A stretch of DNA of 64,000 nt from an uncultured cyanobacterium (GTDB lineage Bacteria; Cyanobacteriota; Cyanobacteriia; Cyanobacteriales; Microcystaceae), in assembly GCA_903887375.1 (NCBI GenBank), contig CAISPN010000087.1:24675-88674 (forward strand), written 5' to 3'. The notes beneath the pieces are model-generated. The model was not told the origin of the DNA, searched no databases, and saw only the letters and a program-made list of their open reading frames with translations. Below are positions 26,983 to 35,389 of this stretch, piece by piece. Numbering within the stretch: position 1 is the first letter of the stretch; every line of letters begins with the position of its first letter. The position numbers and the translations under genes are program-made.

Positions 26983-28191
26983 TTATTTATTAATTTGAGT
27001 AACACGCCAGCTTAATTTAAGATTAAGCCAAAAGTTCCAAACTGTCACTATTAAAATTGCGAGAAAGTTTGCTAAGTAGGCATTTAAATGAAAAAAATTA
27101 AAAAAGAAGTTTAATATTAATACCTTGATAATCAAACCCATCAAGCAGATTATATTAAATTTAGAAAACCTCTTGAAAATTTGACTTGGACTTCTTTGGG
27201 CTCTAGAGATATCGCCAAAAGTCCAAAGATCATTCCACAAAAAATTATTGATAATAGCAAGCTCACCTGCCAATACAGCACTTCTAGTCAACCCCAGATG
27301 AGCAACCCCGTGCAACAGATACAAAATGCCCATGTCAATCACTACCCCACTAAGTCCAACTAGGGCAAAATTGACAAATCGGCCAAAAGGAAAATCAATT
27401 TTTCTTCTAATACGACCAAGCCGTCCTGTAGAAAATCTTAAGCGCAGCAGATGAAAAATATATTCCTGGTATTGTCTCCAAGTTACTTTACTTTCACCTT
27501 GTTGCCTTTCTTGGAAGGTGTAGCCGACCTCTGCTATGGTTTCAATATCTCCCCTTCCTAATACTTCAATGAGAATTTTATAACCGAGGGGATTTAATGT
27601 TTTTTGAGCTATTGAACTTCGCCTGACCATAAAATAACCACTCATAGGATCTGAAACCCTTCCTATTACCCTAGGCAGAATTACCAGACCAAGCATTTGG
27701 GCCCCGCGCGAGAGAATTCTTCTAGCCAGGCTCCAATCACTAACCCCTCCACCTTCGACATGACGGCTAGCTACAGATAGATCAGCTCCTTGAGAAATCC
27801 CCAGTAGTAAATTAACTAATACTTCAGGTGGATGTTGTAAGTCCCCATCTATTACTCCTAAAATATCTCCATTGGCCGCTTGCCATCCTCTGATTACTGC
27901 TGTTGAGAGTCCCTGTTCTTCAGTGCGACGCATGACCCTTAGATGTGGGTATTCAGGCATCAGGGAATAGGCAATTTGCCAAGTCAAATCCTTGCTATCA
28001 TCATCGACAATGATTAACTCATAGTTATCCGGAAACTGTTGATCTAAAATACCTGTAAGTATTTTGATAATTTTTTCAATGTTTCCACTTTCGTTATAAG
28101 TAGGTACTATCAAAGAAAAATGCAGAGGGTCCAAAACAGAACTCGGAATCTGCAAAATACCAGAGGGAACAGTGACAAGAGAGTTAATCAT
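26983..28191 (-). CDS. Polyprenyl-phosphate mannosyl/glucosyltransferase with C-terminal GtrA domain
   Basis: 402 residues. GT2 domain (about 25-255) with LIVPTYNESGNIEK, VDDDSKDLTWQ and the DPM1 motif IDGDLQHPPE; basic SRHVEGG follows. Residues about 275-395 form four membrane helices of the GtrA family (FALVGLSGVVIDMGILYLL, then FLWNDLWTFGD). This DPM1-GtrA fusion makes a polyprenyl-phosphate sugar and may help flip it. It sits directly upstream of the GT39-like transferase that could consume the product. Confidence 0.92.
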   Translation of the reverse strand: MINSLVTVPSGILQIPSSVLDPLHFSLIVPTYNESGNIEKIIKILTGILDQQFPDNYELIIVDDDSKDLTWQIAYSLMPEYPHLRVMRRTEEQGLSTAVIRGWQAANGDILGVIDGDLQHPPEVLVNLLLGISQGADLSVASRHVEGGGVSDWSLARRILSRGAQMLGLVILPRVIGRVSDPMSGYFMVRRSSIAQKTLNPLGYKILIEVLGRGDIETIAEVGYTFQERQQGESKVTWRQYQEYIFHLLRLRFSTGRLGRIRRKIDFPFGRFVNFALVGLSGVVIDMGILYLLHGVAHLGLTRSAVLAGELAIINNFLWNDLWTFGDISRAQRSPSQIFKRFSKFNIICLMGLIIKVLILNFFFNFFHLNAYLANFLAILIVTVWNFWLNLKLSWRVTQINK

Positions 28192-28221
28192 TCGATATAT
28201 ATAGAGACTAATTTTAAGATT

Positions 28222-28797
28222 TTAAGCAATCAACTCAAGCTCTTTTAGCTTATCAAGAAAAAGTTGTTCTCCTAGGTTCTCCTCATTTTGCCATTGTTTT
28301 ACAGAATTATCATTATTGGCATCATCTGATATAAATTTGAAACTTGTCCATTCAATTCCAAATGAATAAGCTACAGCAGCAATGGAGAAAAGTTCCATAT
28401 CAACTAGATCAACCTGATTATCTATCAGCCAATCATCCTTAGTCTCAACAAAGCTATCACCAGTACCGCATGTATATTGACCAGATTTTGAATAAAATTC
28501 ATTAGGATTTTTGGAAAATGGTACGATTCCCCTTGGTGCCATAGAATCAGTGATCATATCGCGTTGGATGGTTTTTTTAATTTCTACTAGTCCTGATAAC
28601 TTGGGATTAATTTTACCAGCAGTACCGTAATTGATAATCAGCTCAGGCTGATATTGTTGAAAAGCTTCGAATACAGCCAAAGCCGCATTTATTTTCCCCA
28701 TACCCGAATAGATTATAGGTAACTTAGAAGATAATGCTTTAGAGCTGAATTCACTTTCCAAGGCAACTATAATTACTGTAGATTTTTTGTTCGTCAT
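28222..28797 (-). CDS. 5'-methylthioadenosine/S-adenosylhomocysteine nucleosidase-like protein
   Basis: 191 residues, short for the family (usually about 230). The purine-nucleoside phosphorylase fold is seen in IIVALESEF (glutamate corresponding to Glu12 of E. coli MTAN), INYGTAGKI, VDMELFSIA (Glu174 position) and FISDDAN (Asp197 position). The catalytic residues therefore look preserved. Cleaves the glycosidic bond of MTA/SAH or a related nucleoside. Located 47 bases after the BchH-like gene on the same strand, possibly co-transcribed. Confidence 0.8.
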   Translation of the reverse strand: MTNKKSTVIIVALESEFSSKALSSKLPIIYSGMGKINAALAVFEAFQQYQPELIINYGTAGKINPKLSGLVEIKKTIQRDMITDSMAPRGIVPFSKNPNEFYSKSGQYTCGTGDSFVETKDDWLIDNQVDLVDMELFSIAAVAYSFGIEWTSFKFISDDANNDNSVKQWQNEENLGEQLFLDKLKELELIA

Positions 28798-28844
28798 GAA
28801 TTTGTTTTATTGGCTTGATTCCTAATTCTGCCATAGAAAAGGAT

Positions 28845-31800
28845 TTAAGTGACCCCCTCGAGAACCTCATCAGTTTGAGTATAAAGTTCCTGTAAACGTT
28901 GGAGTTTGTCCTGGTCAGCCTGCCAAAAACCACGTCCATTGGCTTCTAGCATTCTCCCTACAATATTACGAAAAGCTTCAGGATTGGACTGTTTGAGTTT
29001 TTCGGCCATCACCGGATCTAGAGCATAGGTCTCAGCCGCCTGGTCATAAACCCAATCCTCTGCAAAATCGGTAGTTCCTGCCCAGCCAATTAGAGCCGTC
29101 ATGCGCTGTGATACTTCATAAACCCCGCCAGAGCCTTGCTCAACCATTGCCTGAGCCCATTTAGGATTGAGCAGTTTGGTTCGATATTCCAGTCTTAAAA
29201 TATCTTCTAGTTTGCGTGGGGTATTATCTTGTGAAAAACTTTCAACAAAACTGGCTGTAACTTTCTTGCCACTATTTTTTTCGGCTGCTAATTTTAGAGC
29301 GCCAGTATTAGCATAATACTCCTGGATATCACTTAAGCCATATTCCACTGAGTCAATTTGTTGGATGATCCTCTCGCTAGTTTTAAGTAGTTGATTGAGG
29401 ACTTGGGGTCTGTTTGTACCTTTATCATTCCTGCCATAGCTAAAACTGTTGCGTCTTTGCCAGGTATCAGATAGCTCAGATTGCTCCGTCCAATTGCCCT
29501 CTACTACTTGATCATTTACCAGAGAGCCAAAATCACCTGCTGGGTTAGAGAATAACCGAGCAGTACTGTTTTCAACCCCCTCTTGCTCTAAAGAAAGGCT
29601 ATGTTTGCGGATATAGTTCTCATTTTGGTCTTCATTGGCTTGAGCAGCTCTAATAAAAAGATCATCTAGTAATTCTAAAATATTTACAAAAGTATCTCTA
29701 AAAATACCCGAAAGATTTACCAGCACATCGATGCGGGGATGTCCAATTTCTTCTAGATCTCTGAGCTCATATCTGACGATCCGGCCTGTACCTTCTTTGA
29801 TTGGTTGAGCTCCTACTAATTCCAGAATAATACCTAGGGATTCACCACGGGTTTTGATAGCATCAAGTCCCCAGAGCATCACAGCAACAGTTTCAGGATA
29901 TTTGTCAAATTCTTGCAGATGCTGCTCTAGTAATTGGCGGGCTATCTGCCGGCCCCTTTGGTAGGCGCCTTCTGAGGGCATGCGATAGGGATCCAACGAA
30001 TGAATATTGCGCCCAGTTGGCAGCACTCCAGCTCCATCTCTAAGGAGATCACCGCCAGGGGCAGGCGCTATATACTCGCCATTTAATCCTCTCAAAAGGT
30101 TCTCCATTTCTTCATCAGTACGCTCGAGGAGCTTTTTGATTTGCAAAGCTTCTGTGATTAGAGCCTGATATTGCTCATGATAGAAACTAGTGTCTAAATT
30201 TGATATTTGGGAAATATCTTGTATTATTTGTTGCGGTAGTTTGTGATCGAAATAAGCATTTAGATAAGCCTCAATAGATTCAGCTGAAGGTACTTCTCCT
30301 AGGGTATGTAAGCCGCTAGAAAATAATCTATTTTCTACTATTGCTAAATAGTCATAGACTTGATTGAAATAATTATTCAGTAAACTTTTACTAAATAAAC
30401 GAGAGTTATCTAGAGTAAAAGGTATATTTCCCCCGTCAAAAGGGCAATCGCGCTCTAAGCCTAAATCAATTATTTTCTGAATGATTATCTCAATTAAAGC
30501 TGCATTTTTCTCCCTATCTTGGCGATATTCAGCCATAATCTCGCGCAGGCTCATCAACTCTTTGTAAAGTCCAGCTCGAGCATAAGGTGGTACATTATGC
30601 GAGATCAAGACTCCATAACCTCTTCTTTTAGCCAAAATAGATTCAGAAGGGTTGTTAGCAGCATAAATATAGAGATTGGGGAGATTGCCTAGTAAAAGAT
30701 CGGACCAGCTATAGCCAGTATTGCCCAAAGGTGAACCGGGAAGCCATTCTACTGTCCCATGCATACCAAAATGGACAATTGCATCAGCCTTGAACTCTTT
30801 TTGGAGCCAACTGTAGAAAGCAGCATATTGGGGATGAGGTGTGAGATCTTTTTCAAACATCAAGCGCATGGGATCTCCGGCTATTCCCAAAGGAGGCTGC
30901 ACAGAGATCCAAATATTACCCAAACTTACTCCACCTAGTGAAAAATCTTCTCCATAGGTTTTTAGCCCAGTTGCGCTCAATGATTTCCATTGTTTTTCAA
31001 TTCGACTGGTATGTAAATAGCCCAACCATTTTTCTAGAGTGCGGACATTGACCCTATTTGGGGAAAATTCTTCATCATTTTGTTTAACCTGTTTGATTAA
31101 CTCTTGCCCATCTAGAGGTATATTTCCTACATCGTAACCAGCTTTTTCTAGTGCATTGAGAAAATTAATTAAGCTATCAGGTACATTGAGAAGAGCTGCC
31201 GTGCCAGCTGCTCCATAGCCGGGAGGATAATTGTAGAGAATAATAGCAATTTTTCGCTCATGAGCTTTTTTTCGATGGAGATTGATCCAGCTATGCAATC
31301 TTCCAGTTAGACGCTTAATTCTTTCTGGAATTAAATAGATATTATCTCCTACCAAACCACCAAGGGCTATAGTATCAATAGCTCCATCGAGTTCTGGCAA
31401 AGAATAGAGCACTACACTTTGCAGCCCGCCAATACCTTTTCTGGTCCAAGAGTGAATATCTTGAATCAGCAATGGCGCAGCTACCAAATAGGGCACATTT
31501 TTAGCTTGCAGAATCCTTTTGGCTACTTCAACTTGTCGTCCTGCCTCCATTGAGCCTGCAGGTCCTCCTACCAGGGGAAAGCCTATGGTAGAGACAATTG
31601 CTTCAACAGTGACTGCATCGGGAGATAGTGAGGCAATTTCTCTATTGCCATTTTGCCGCTGGGTTAGTTCATATTCAGTTGTCATTAAATCTCTGACTGC
31701 TATATGAGACTCTACCCCATTGAGGAATATAGGTAGTGGGGTGATTGCTTCTTGTTCAAAATGTTTGATTAATTGAGCAATATAGGGCTGATTGGTAATT

Positions 31801-32534
31801 ACATGCTTGCGATAGAGAAGCAAGCCCACTACAGGATTGGTATCACCTGGCTTATAGATAGTACGATACCATTGCAAATAATCTTTAGCGCAGGTGAAAT
31901 AACCGGAATATTCTGGATGTAAAAGCCCCAAATTAGGAGTTTCTATCGCTAGTGGTATTTCTTTAGCTACATTGAGTGATAAATATTTCTGGGCAATAGT
32001 CCAGCACATGGAGGCAAAATTTTCGCTTCCACCTGCATTCCAATAGCCGTAGATAATCAACCAGTTGCGCAGATCTTGTACTTTTTGTCCTGGAATATAT
32101 TTGAGAAGTTTAGGACCTACCTTTAAAAAGCTGAGATAGCCTGCTAATTTATCCTCTTCTTTGTTATTGCTAAATTTACTCAAGATAAACTGAATTGGTT
32201 TGGGCATGCCCTGGGGTTTATCCCCAATAGCAAAGCGGCCTAATCTAGTCAAACTCATCAACTCCAAGGCGGATTCAAAAACCAGCCGAATCGGAATATC
32301 CTTGACTCTCTCTTTGAGCCAAAGCACCTGATCATAATCAAAGATCAAGCTGGCAAAAAATACATCAGCCCCTAAAAGGGCAGCCTCAACCACATCGGGC
32401 TCGCCGCTGATACTGCGATCACTGAAGGTAATCACCTCTAATTCGCGGCATTGTGAAGATGCCAATAGGGCAGCCTGTTGATACAAACCAACGTTGAAAG
32501 ATTCAAACCCAGTGATTACCACTATTTGTCGCAT
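28845..32534 (-). CDS. bchH: Magnesium-chelatase H-subunit-like protein (BchH/CobN superfamily)
   Basis: 1229 residues. Family marks include LKYIPGQKVQDLRNWL and YGYWNAGGSENF near the N-terminus, NYPPGYGAAGTAALLNVP, VHFGMHGTVEWLPG with conserved histidines, and the C-terminal LLNPKWAQAMVEQGSGGVYEV and WVYDQAAETYALD. These resemble BchH/ChlH more than CobN. It is about 100 residues shorter than the usual cyanobacterial ChlH (about 1330), so it is probably the second, BchH-like paralogue many cyanobacteria carry. Whether it inserts magnesium or cobalt cannot be told from sequence. No ChlI/ChlD gene is nearby; cobQ, a cobalamin gene, lies 4 kb away. Confidence 0.85.
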   Translation of the reverse strand: MRQIVVITGFESFNVGLYQQAALLASSQCRELEVITFSDRSISGEPDVVEAALLGADVFFASLIFDYDQVLWLKERVKDIPIRLVFESALELMSLTRLGRFAIGDKPQGMPKPIQFILSKFSNNKEEDKLAGYLSFLKVGPKLLKYIPGQKVQDLRNWLIIYGYWNAGGSENFASMCWTIAQKYLSLNVAKEIPLAIETPNLGLLHPEYSGYFTCAKDYLQWYRTIYKPGDTNPVVGLLLYRKHVITNQPYIAQLIKHFEQEAITPLPIFLNGVESHIAVRDLMTTEYELTQRQNGNREIASLSPDAVTVEAIVSTIGFPLVGGPAGSMEAGRQVEVAKRILQAKNVPYLVAAPLLIQDIHSWTRKGIGGLQSVVLYSLPELDGAIDTIALGGLVGDNIYLIPERIKRLTGRLHSWINLHRKKAHERKIAIILYNYPPGYGAAGTAALLNVPDSLINFLNALEKAGYDVGNIPLDGQELIKQVKQNDEEFSPNRVNVRTLEKWLGYLHTSRIEKQWKSLSATGLKTYGEDFSLGGVSLGNIWISVQPPLGIAGDPMRLMFEKDLTPHPQYAAFYSWLQKEFKADAIVHFGMHGTVEWLPGSPLGNTGYSWSDLLLGNLPNLYIYAANNPSESILAKRRGYGVLISHNVPPYARAGLYKELMSLREIMAEYRQDREKNAALIEIIIQKIIDLGLERDCPFDGGNIPFTLDNSRLFSKSLLNNYFNQVYDYLAIVENRLFSSGLHTLGEVPSAESIEAYLNAYFDHKLPQQIIQDISQISNLDTSFYHEQYQALITEALQIKKLLERTDEEMENLLRGLNGEYIAPAPGGDLLRDGAGVLPTGRNIHSLDPYRMPSEGAYQRGRQIARQLLEQHLQEFDKYPETVAVMLWGLDAIKTRGESLGIILELVGAQPIKEGTGRIVRYELRDLEEIGHPRIDVLVNLSGIFRDTFVNILELLDDLFIRAAQANEDQNENYIRKHSLSLEQEGVENSTARLFSNPAGDFGSLVNDQVVEGNWTEQSELSDTWQRRNSFSYGRNDKGTNRPQVLNQLLKTSERIIQQIDSVEYGLSDIQEYYANTGALKLAAEKNSGKKVTASFVESFSQDNTPRKLEDILRLEYRTKLLNPKWAQAMVEQGSGGVYEVSQRMTALIGWAGTTDFAEDWVYDQAAETYALDPVMAEKLKQSNPEAFRNIVGRMLEANGRGFWQADQDKLQRLQELYTQTDEVLEGVT

Positions 32535-32594
32535 ATTTCCTACTACTGCGTAAAGATTCTTTACAAATTCTATTGTAGAGCGAGAAATTGCGCT

Positions 32595-33032
32595 TTACCT
32601 TCCCTCGGTGCCAGAAGACCAAAGTATCCTACCATGTCTAGAGTAGACAACCAGGTTGCCATCTCCCTGCATAGCAAAGTAGGCTCCCCTATGTCCACTG
32701 GTTCCAGTTTCCCAGACTGGTCTACCTCTTTTATACAGTACAACATTTCCATCTTGTTGAAAGGCGATTGTATCGCCCCGACGGTAGGATTCAATTGACC
32801 AAATTGCATGTCCTTTTCTGTTATAGAGAGCTAGGATTCCATCATCTTGGAGAACAAAGCTGTAGCCAGAGCAGGTATGCCAACCGCGTCCCCTACCAAA
32901 TTCTAGATTGCCTCTTTCGGATCTAAATATGTAGCTATCTTGGCAGCGCTGAGCTTCGGCTCTTCCACCAGTGATGGTCACTAAGATTACTAAAGAGAGT
33001 GCAGCATTTTTAAAAAATTTACCCATTCTCAT
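32595..33032 (-). CDS. Secreted bulb-type (GNA-like) mannose-binding lectin
   Basis: 145 residues. Signal peptide at 1-28 (hydrophobic core ALSLVILVTITGG, cut near AEA-QR). The rest is a B-lectin domain with three sugar-site repeats of the QxDxNxVxY pattern: FQQDGNVVLY and MQGDGNLVVY are complete, LQDDGILALY is degenerate. Four cysteines or fewer, with one probable disulfide. Known family members bind mannose-rich glycans. An extracellular recognition or defence role is possible. Divergent from the parA-like gene. Confidence 0.88.
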   Translation of the reverse strand: MRMGKFFKNAALSLVILVTITGGRAEAQRCQDSYIFRSERGNLEFGRGRGWHTCSGYSFVLQDDGILALYNRKGHAIWSIESYRRGDTIAFQQDGNVVLYKRGRPVWETGTSGHRGAYFAMQGDGNLVVYSRHGRILWSSGTEGR

Positions 33033-33112
33033 ACAATCTGTTCCACAAAATTAAGGACTAGCTTAGCACATGGTATATTTAGGATGAAGTGAGATTTTAG
33101 GAGTAAGGTTCT

Positions 33113-33754
33113 TTGCCGGAAGCTTCAGCAAAGATCATCGCAGTGGTCAATGGAAAAGGAGGGGTCGGTAAAACCACCACCTCTGTTAGTGTTGCCTCAA
33201 TTTTGGCTGAGAAAGATAAGGTACTTTTGTTGGATGCTGACCCACAGGGCTCAGCTACTTGGTGGTCCAACAGAGATTCGGGAAAAATGGGATTTAAAGT
33301 AGAACAAGAATCCGATCCCAATTCTCTAGCAAGAGTCAAAAAAATCAAAGGTTATGACTGGATAGTGGTAGATACTCCCCCTGCTACTGGAAATCTAGAT
33401 GCGGCAATTATTAATGCCGACTATTTGATTTTGCCTAGTGCCCCGGCTCCAATGGATCTGATTGCCTTAATTGAGACAGTAAGATCTTTTGTTCTACCAC
33501 GCCAAAAGTCCTATAGAGTTGTTCTCACTAAAGTAGATCCACGTAGTATCAAAGAAGCAATCGAAGCTCAAAATACCTTGCTGGAATTGGACATAGCTAC
33601 CTGTCATGCTTTTGTTCGACTTTATAAGTCCTATGAAAAAGCAGTCTTAGAAGGTTTGAGTATCACCCAGCTCAAAGGAAAACAAGCCAAAGAAGCCGAG
33701 ACAGATTACCGTCGTGTGGTGGAAGAATTGAAAAGAGACTGGTTAAAATTATGA
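33113..33754 (+). CDS. ParA-family ATPase, McdA-like
   Basis: 213 residues starting at TTG (no ATG available; AGGAGTAAGG just upstream). Deviant Walker A motif NGKGGVGKTTTS with signature lysine, Walker A' LLLDADPQGS and the switch region VVDTPPATGN. Minimal ParA size without an N-terminal DNA-binding domain. The downstream gene overlaps by 4 bases and encodes a glutamine-rich coiled-coil protein ending in a tryptophan. This pairing fits the carboxysome-positioning McdA-McdB systems (type with signature lysine). Plasmid or chromosome partition ParA, or another cargo positioner, remains possible. Confidence 0.85.
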   Translation: MPEASAKIIAVVNGKGGVGKTTTSVSVASILAEKDKVLLLDADPQGSATWWSNRDSGKMGFKVEQESDPNSLARVKKIKGYDWIVVDTPPATGNLDAAIINADYLILPSAPAPMDLIALIETVRSFVLPRQKSYRVVLTKVDPRSIKEAIEAQNTLLELDIATCHAFVRLYKSYEKAVLEGLSITQLKGKQAKEAETDYRRVVEELKRDWLKL

Positions 33755-34275
33755 CTACAAGAAAAAATCTATCTAGTATATTGCGTGAAGGTATGCAAAA
33801 CCCGGCGCCTGAGAAAACAACAACTAGACAAAAAACCACAGCAGCTCAAAAAGTAGACGAAAATCAAGAAATTTTAAACCTTAAATCTGAACTAGGGCAA
33901 GAAAAAGAAAAGGTCGAACATCTTCAACACCAGCAAGAGGTAACCAATCTCAAGTTGGAATTAGAAGAAGAAAAAGAAAAAGTTGAACATCTTCAACAGC
34001 AACAAGAGGTAACCAATCTCAAGCTGGAATTAGAAGAAGAAAAACAAAGAGTCTTTTTACTTGAACAACAGATAAAGCAACAACAAGTAACGATGCAAGA
34101 TCTTTCTCAATCTCTTCAACAGGTCAAAGATTTGACCCAGTCACTACAACAGAGCAAAGAGGAACAAAAGAAATTCATCGTGCCAGTAGGTACTCCTAAT
34201 CACAATTATCATTTGGTAGTGATGCCAGCAACCTCAACAGAACTCACCGATGAACAGATAGGTTGGTTTGACTGA
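33751..34275 (+). CDS. Glutamine-rich coiled-coil protein, candidate McdB
   Basis: 174 residues. A basic, disordered N-terminus (about 1-38), a central coiled coil (about 40-150) rich in Glu, Gln and Lys, and a short C-terminal segment ending IGWFD. Two tandem 23-residue repeats (around EKVEHLQQQQEVTNLKLELE) are also visible in the DNA. McdB proteins are low-complexity, coiled-coil and carry an invariant tryptophan near the C-terminus; Trp172 would fill that role. The 4-base overlap with the ParA-like gene implies a functional pair. The McdB call rests on architecture, not on sequence identity. Confidence 0.7.
   Translation: MTTRKNLSSILREGMQNPAPEKTTTRQKTTAAQKVDENQEILNLKSELGQEKEKVEHLQHQQEVTNLKLELEEEKEKVEHLQQQQEVTNLKLELEEEKQRVFLLEQQIKQQQVTMQDLSQSLQQVKDLTQSLQQSKEEQKKFIVPVGTPNHNYHLVVMPATSTELTDEQIGWFD
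33901..34038 (+). repeat. Two tandem 69-bp repeats within the coiled-coil gene
   Basis: 33901-33969 and 33970-34038 differ at only a few positions and each encode 23 residues. A third partial unit follows. The unit length is not a multiple of 7 residues alone (23), so each added copy shifts the heptad phase. Confidence 0.85.
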
Positions 34276-35389
34276 CTTGTTCTTAGATTCTGGCAAATTA
34301 ACCTTTGCCGAATATATGGATCATGCCCTCTATGATCTTGACTATGGTTACTATACTTCAGGAGATATCAGCATAGGCAAAAGGGGTGATTTTTTCACTT
34401 CAGTCTCTTTGGGAGCTGATTTTGGAGAACTTTTGGCTCTTCAGCTTTTTGACTGTTGGCAAAAGCTAGGCTCTAGAAGTCATTTTGCCTTAGTAGAAAT
34501 GGGAGCAGGCTCAGGTCAGCTAGCTGTAGATATTCTCAACTATCTATCTCATAAGCAGCCGGAATTTTACCAAACAATCAGCTATTACATTCTGGAAATC
34601 TCGCCTCAATTACTTACAAAACAACAACATTATATAAATTCTCATCTTTTAGAATCAGTGCCGATTATTTGGTCTGATTGGTCACAATTGCCTAAATTGA
34701 CTGGCTGCTTTTTTAGTAACGAGTTGGTTGATGCTTTTCCAGTTCATCAGATAGTAATTGAATCTGGTCAACTAAAAGAAGTATATGTCAACTATCAACA
34801 GGGAAAATTCCAAGAATCTCTGGAAAAACCCTCAACTGACGAATTACTATCATATTTTCAAATGCTGGATATCGATATACTTTCTTATCCAGATGGCTAT
34901 CGCAGTGAAGTTAATTTACAAGCTAAACTATGGCTAGAAAATATTGCCCAAAAACTAGAAACTGGTTATCTGATTACCATTGACTATGGTTATGATGCCA
35001 GGCGCTATTATCATATTCGGCGAAATGAGGGCACTTTGCAATGTTATTACAAACAACAGCGCCACAGCGATCCCTACCTCTATCCAGGGAAGCAAGATAT
35101 CACCGCTTCGGTCAATTTTACAGCTCTAGAGCTCTGGGGAGCCGAACTAGGTTTAGAATTAGTCGGAGTAACTAAACAGGCTTTATTTCTAATGTCTCTC
35201 GGTTTGGGCGATAGACTCAATGAGCTCTCCTCGGGTTCTTATAATGTCTTAGATTTGCTTAAAAAAAGAGATGCCTTGCATCAATTGATTGATCCAGTTG
35301 GCTTAGGTAATTTGCAGGTACTCATTCAGTCTAAAAATACAGACCAGTCATTAGGCTCACTCCAAGGTCTTAGGGACCCTTACACCTAG
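34268..35389 (+). CDS. SAM-dependent methyltransferase, MidA/NDUFAF7-like (COG1565)
   Basis: 373 residues from a TTG overlapping the previous gene by 8 bases. Family motifs are the N-terminal FAEYMDHALYDLDYGYY, then GDFFTSVSLGADFGE, the SAM-binding VEMGAGSGQLAVDIL and SNELVDAFPVH, and later TIDYGYDARRYY. In mitochondria the family methylates an arginine in a complex I subunit; a role in NDH-1 assembly is a reasonable guess here. No other ATG fits without losing the conserved start. The 3' end overlaps the convergent MATE gene by 33 bases. Confidence 0.88.
   Translation: MTDLFLDSGKLTFAEYMDHALYDLDYGYYTSGDISIGKRGDFFTSVSLGADFGELLALQLFDCWQKLGSRSHFALVEMGAGSGQLAVDILNYLSHKQPEFYQTISYYILEISPQLLTKQQHYINSHLLESVPIIWSDWSQLPKLTGCFFSNELVDAFPVHQIVIESGQLKEVYVNYQQGKFQESLEKPSTDELLSYFQMLDIDILSYPDGYRSEVNLQAKLWLENIAQKLETGYLITIDYGYDARRYYHIRRNEGTLQCYYKQQRHSDPYLYPGKQDITASVNFTALELWGAELGLELVGVTKQALFLMSLGLGDRLNELSSGSYNVLDLLKKRDALHQLIDPVGLGNLQVLIQSKNTDQSLGSLQGLRDPYT

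Noticed and set aside
28751..28939. 62-codon reverse ORF between the nucleosidase-like and BchH-like genes
   Set aside because: It is mostly a shifted frame of the BchH-like C-terminus with no ribosome site and no recognisable protein pattern.
28845..32534. Calling this gene cobN
   Set aside because: N- and C-terminal motifs look closer to BchH/ChlH than to CobN; metal specificity is left open.
32478..32798. 106-codon forward ORF over the start of the BchH-like gene and the lectin gene
   Set aside because: It runs antisense across two genes with strong family matches, so it is a shadow frame.
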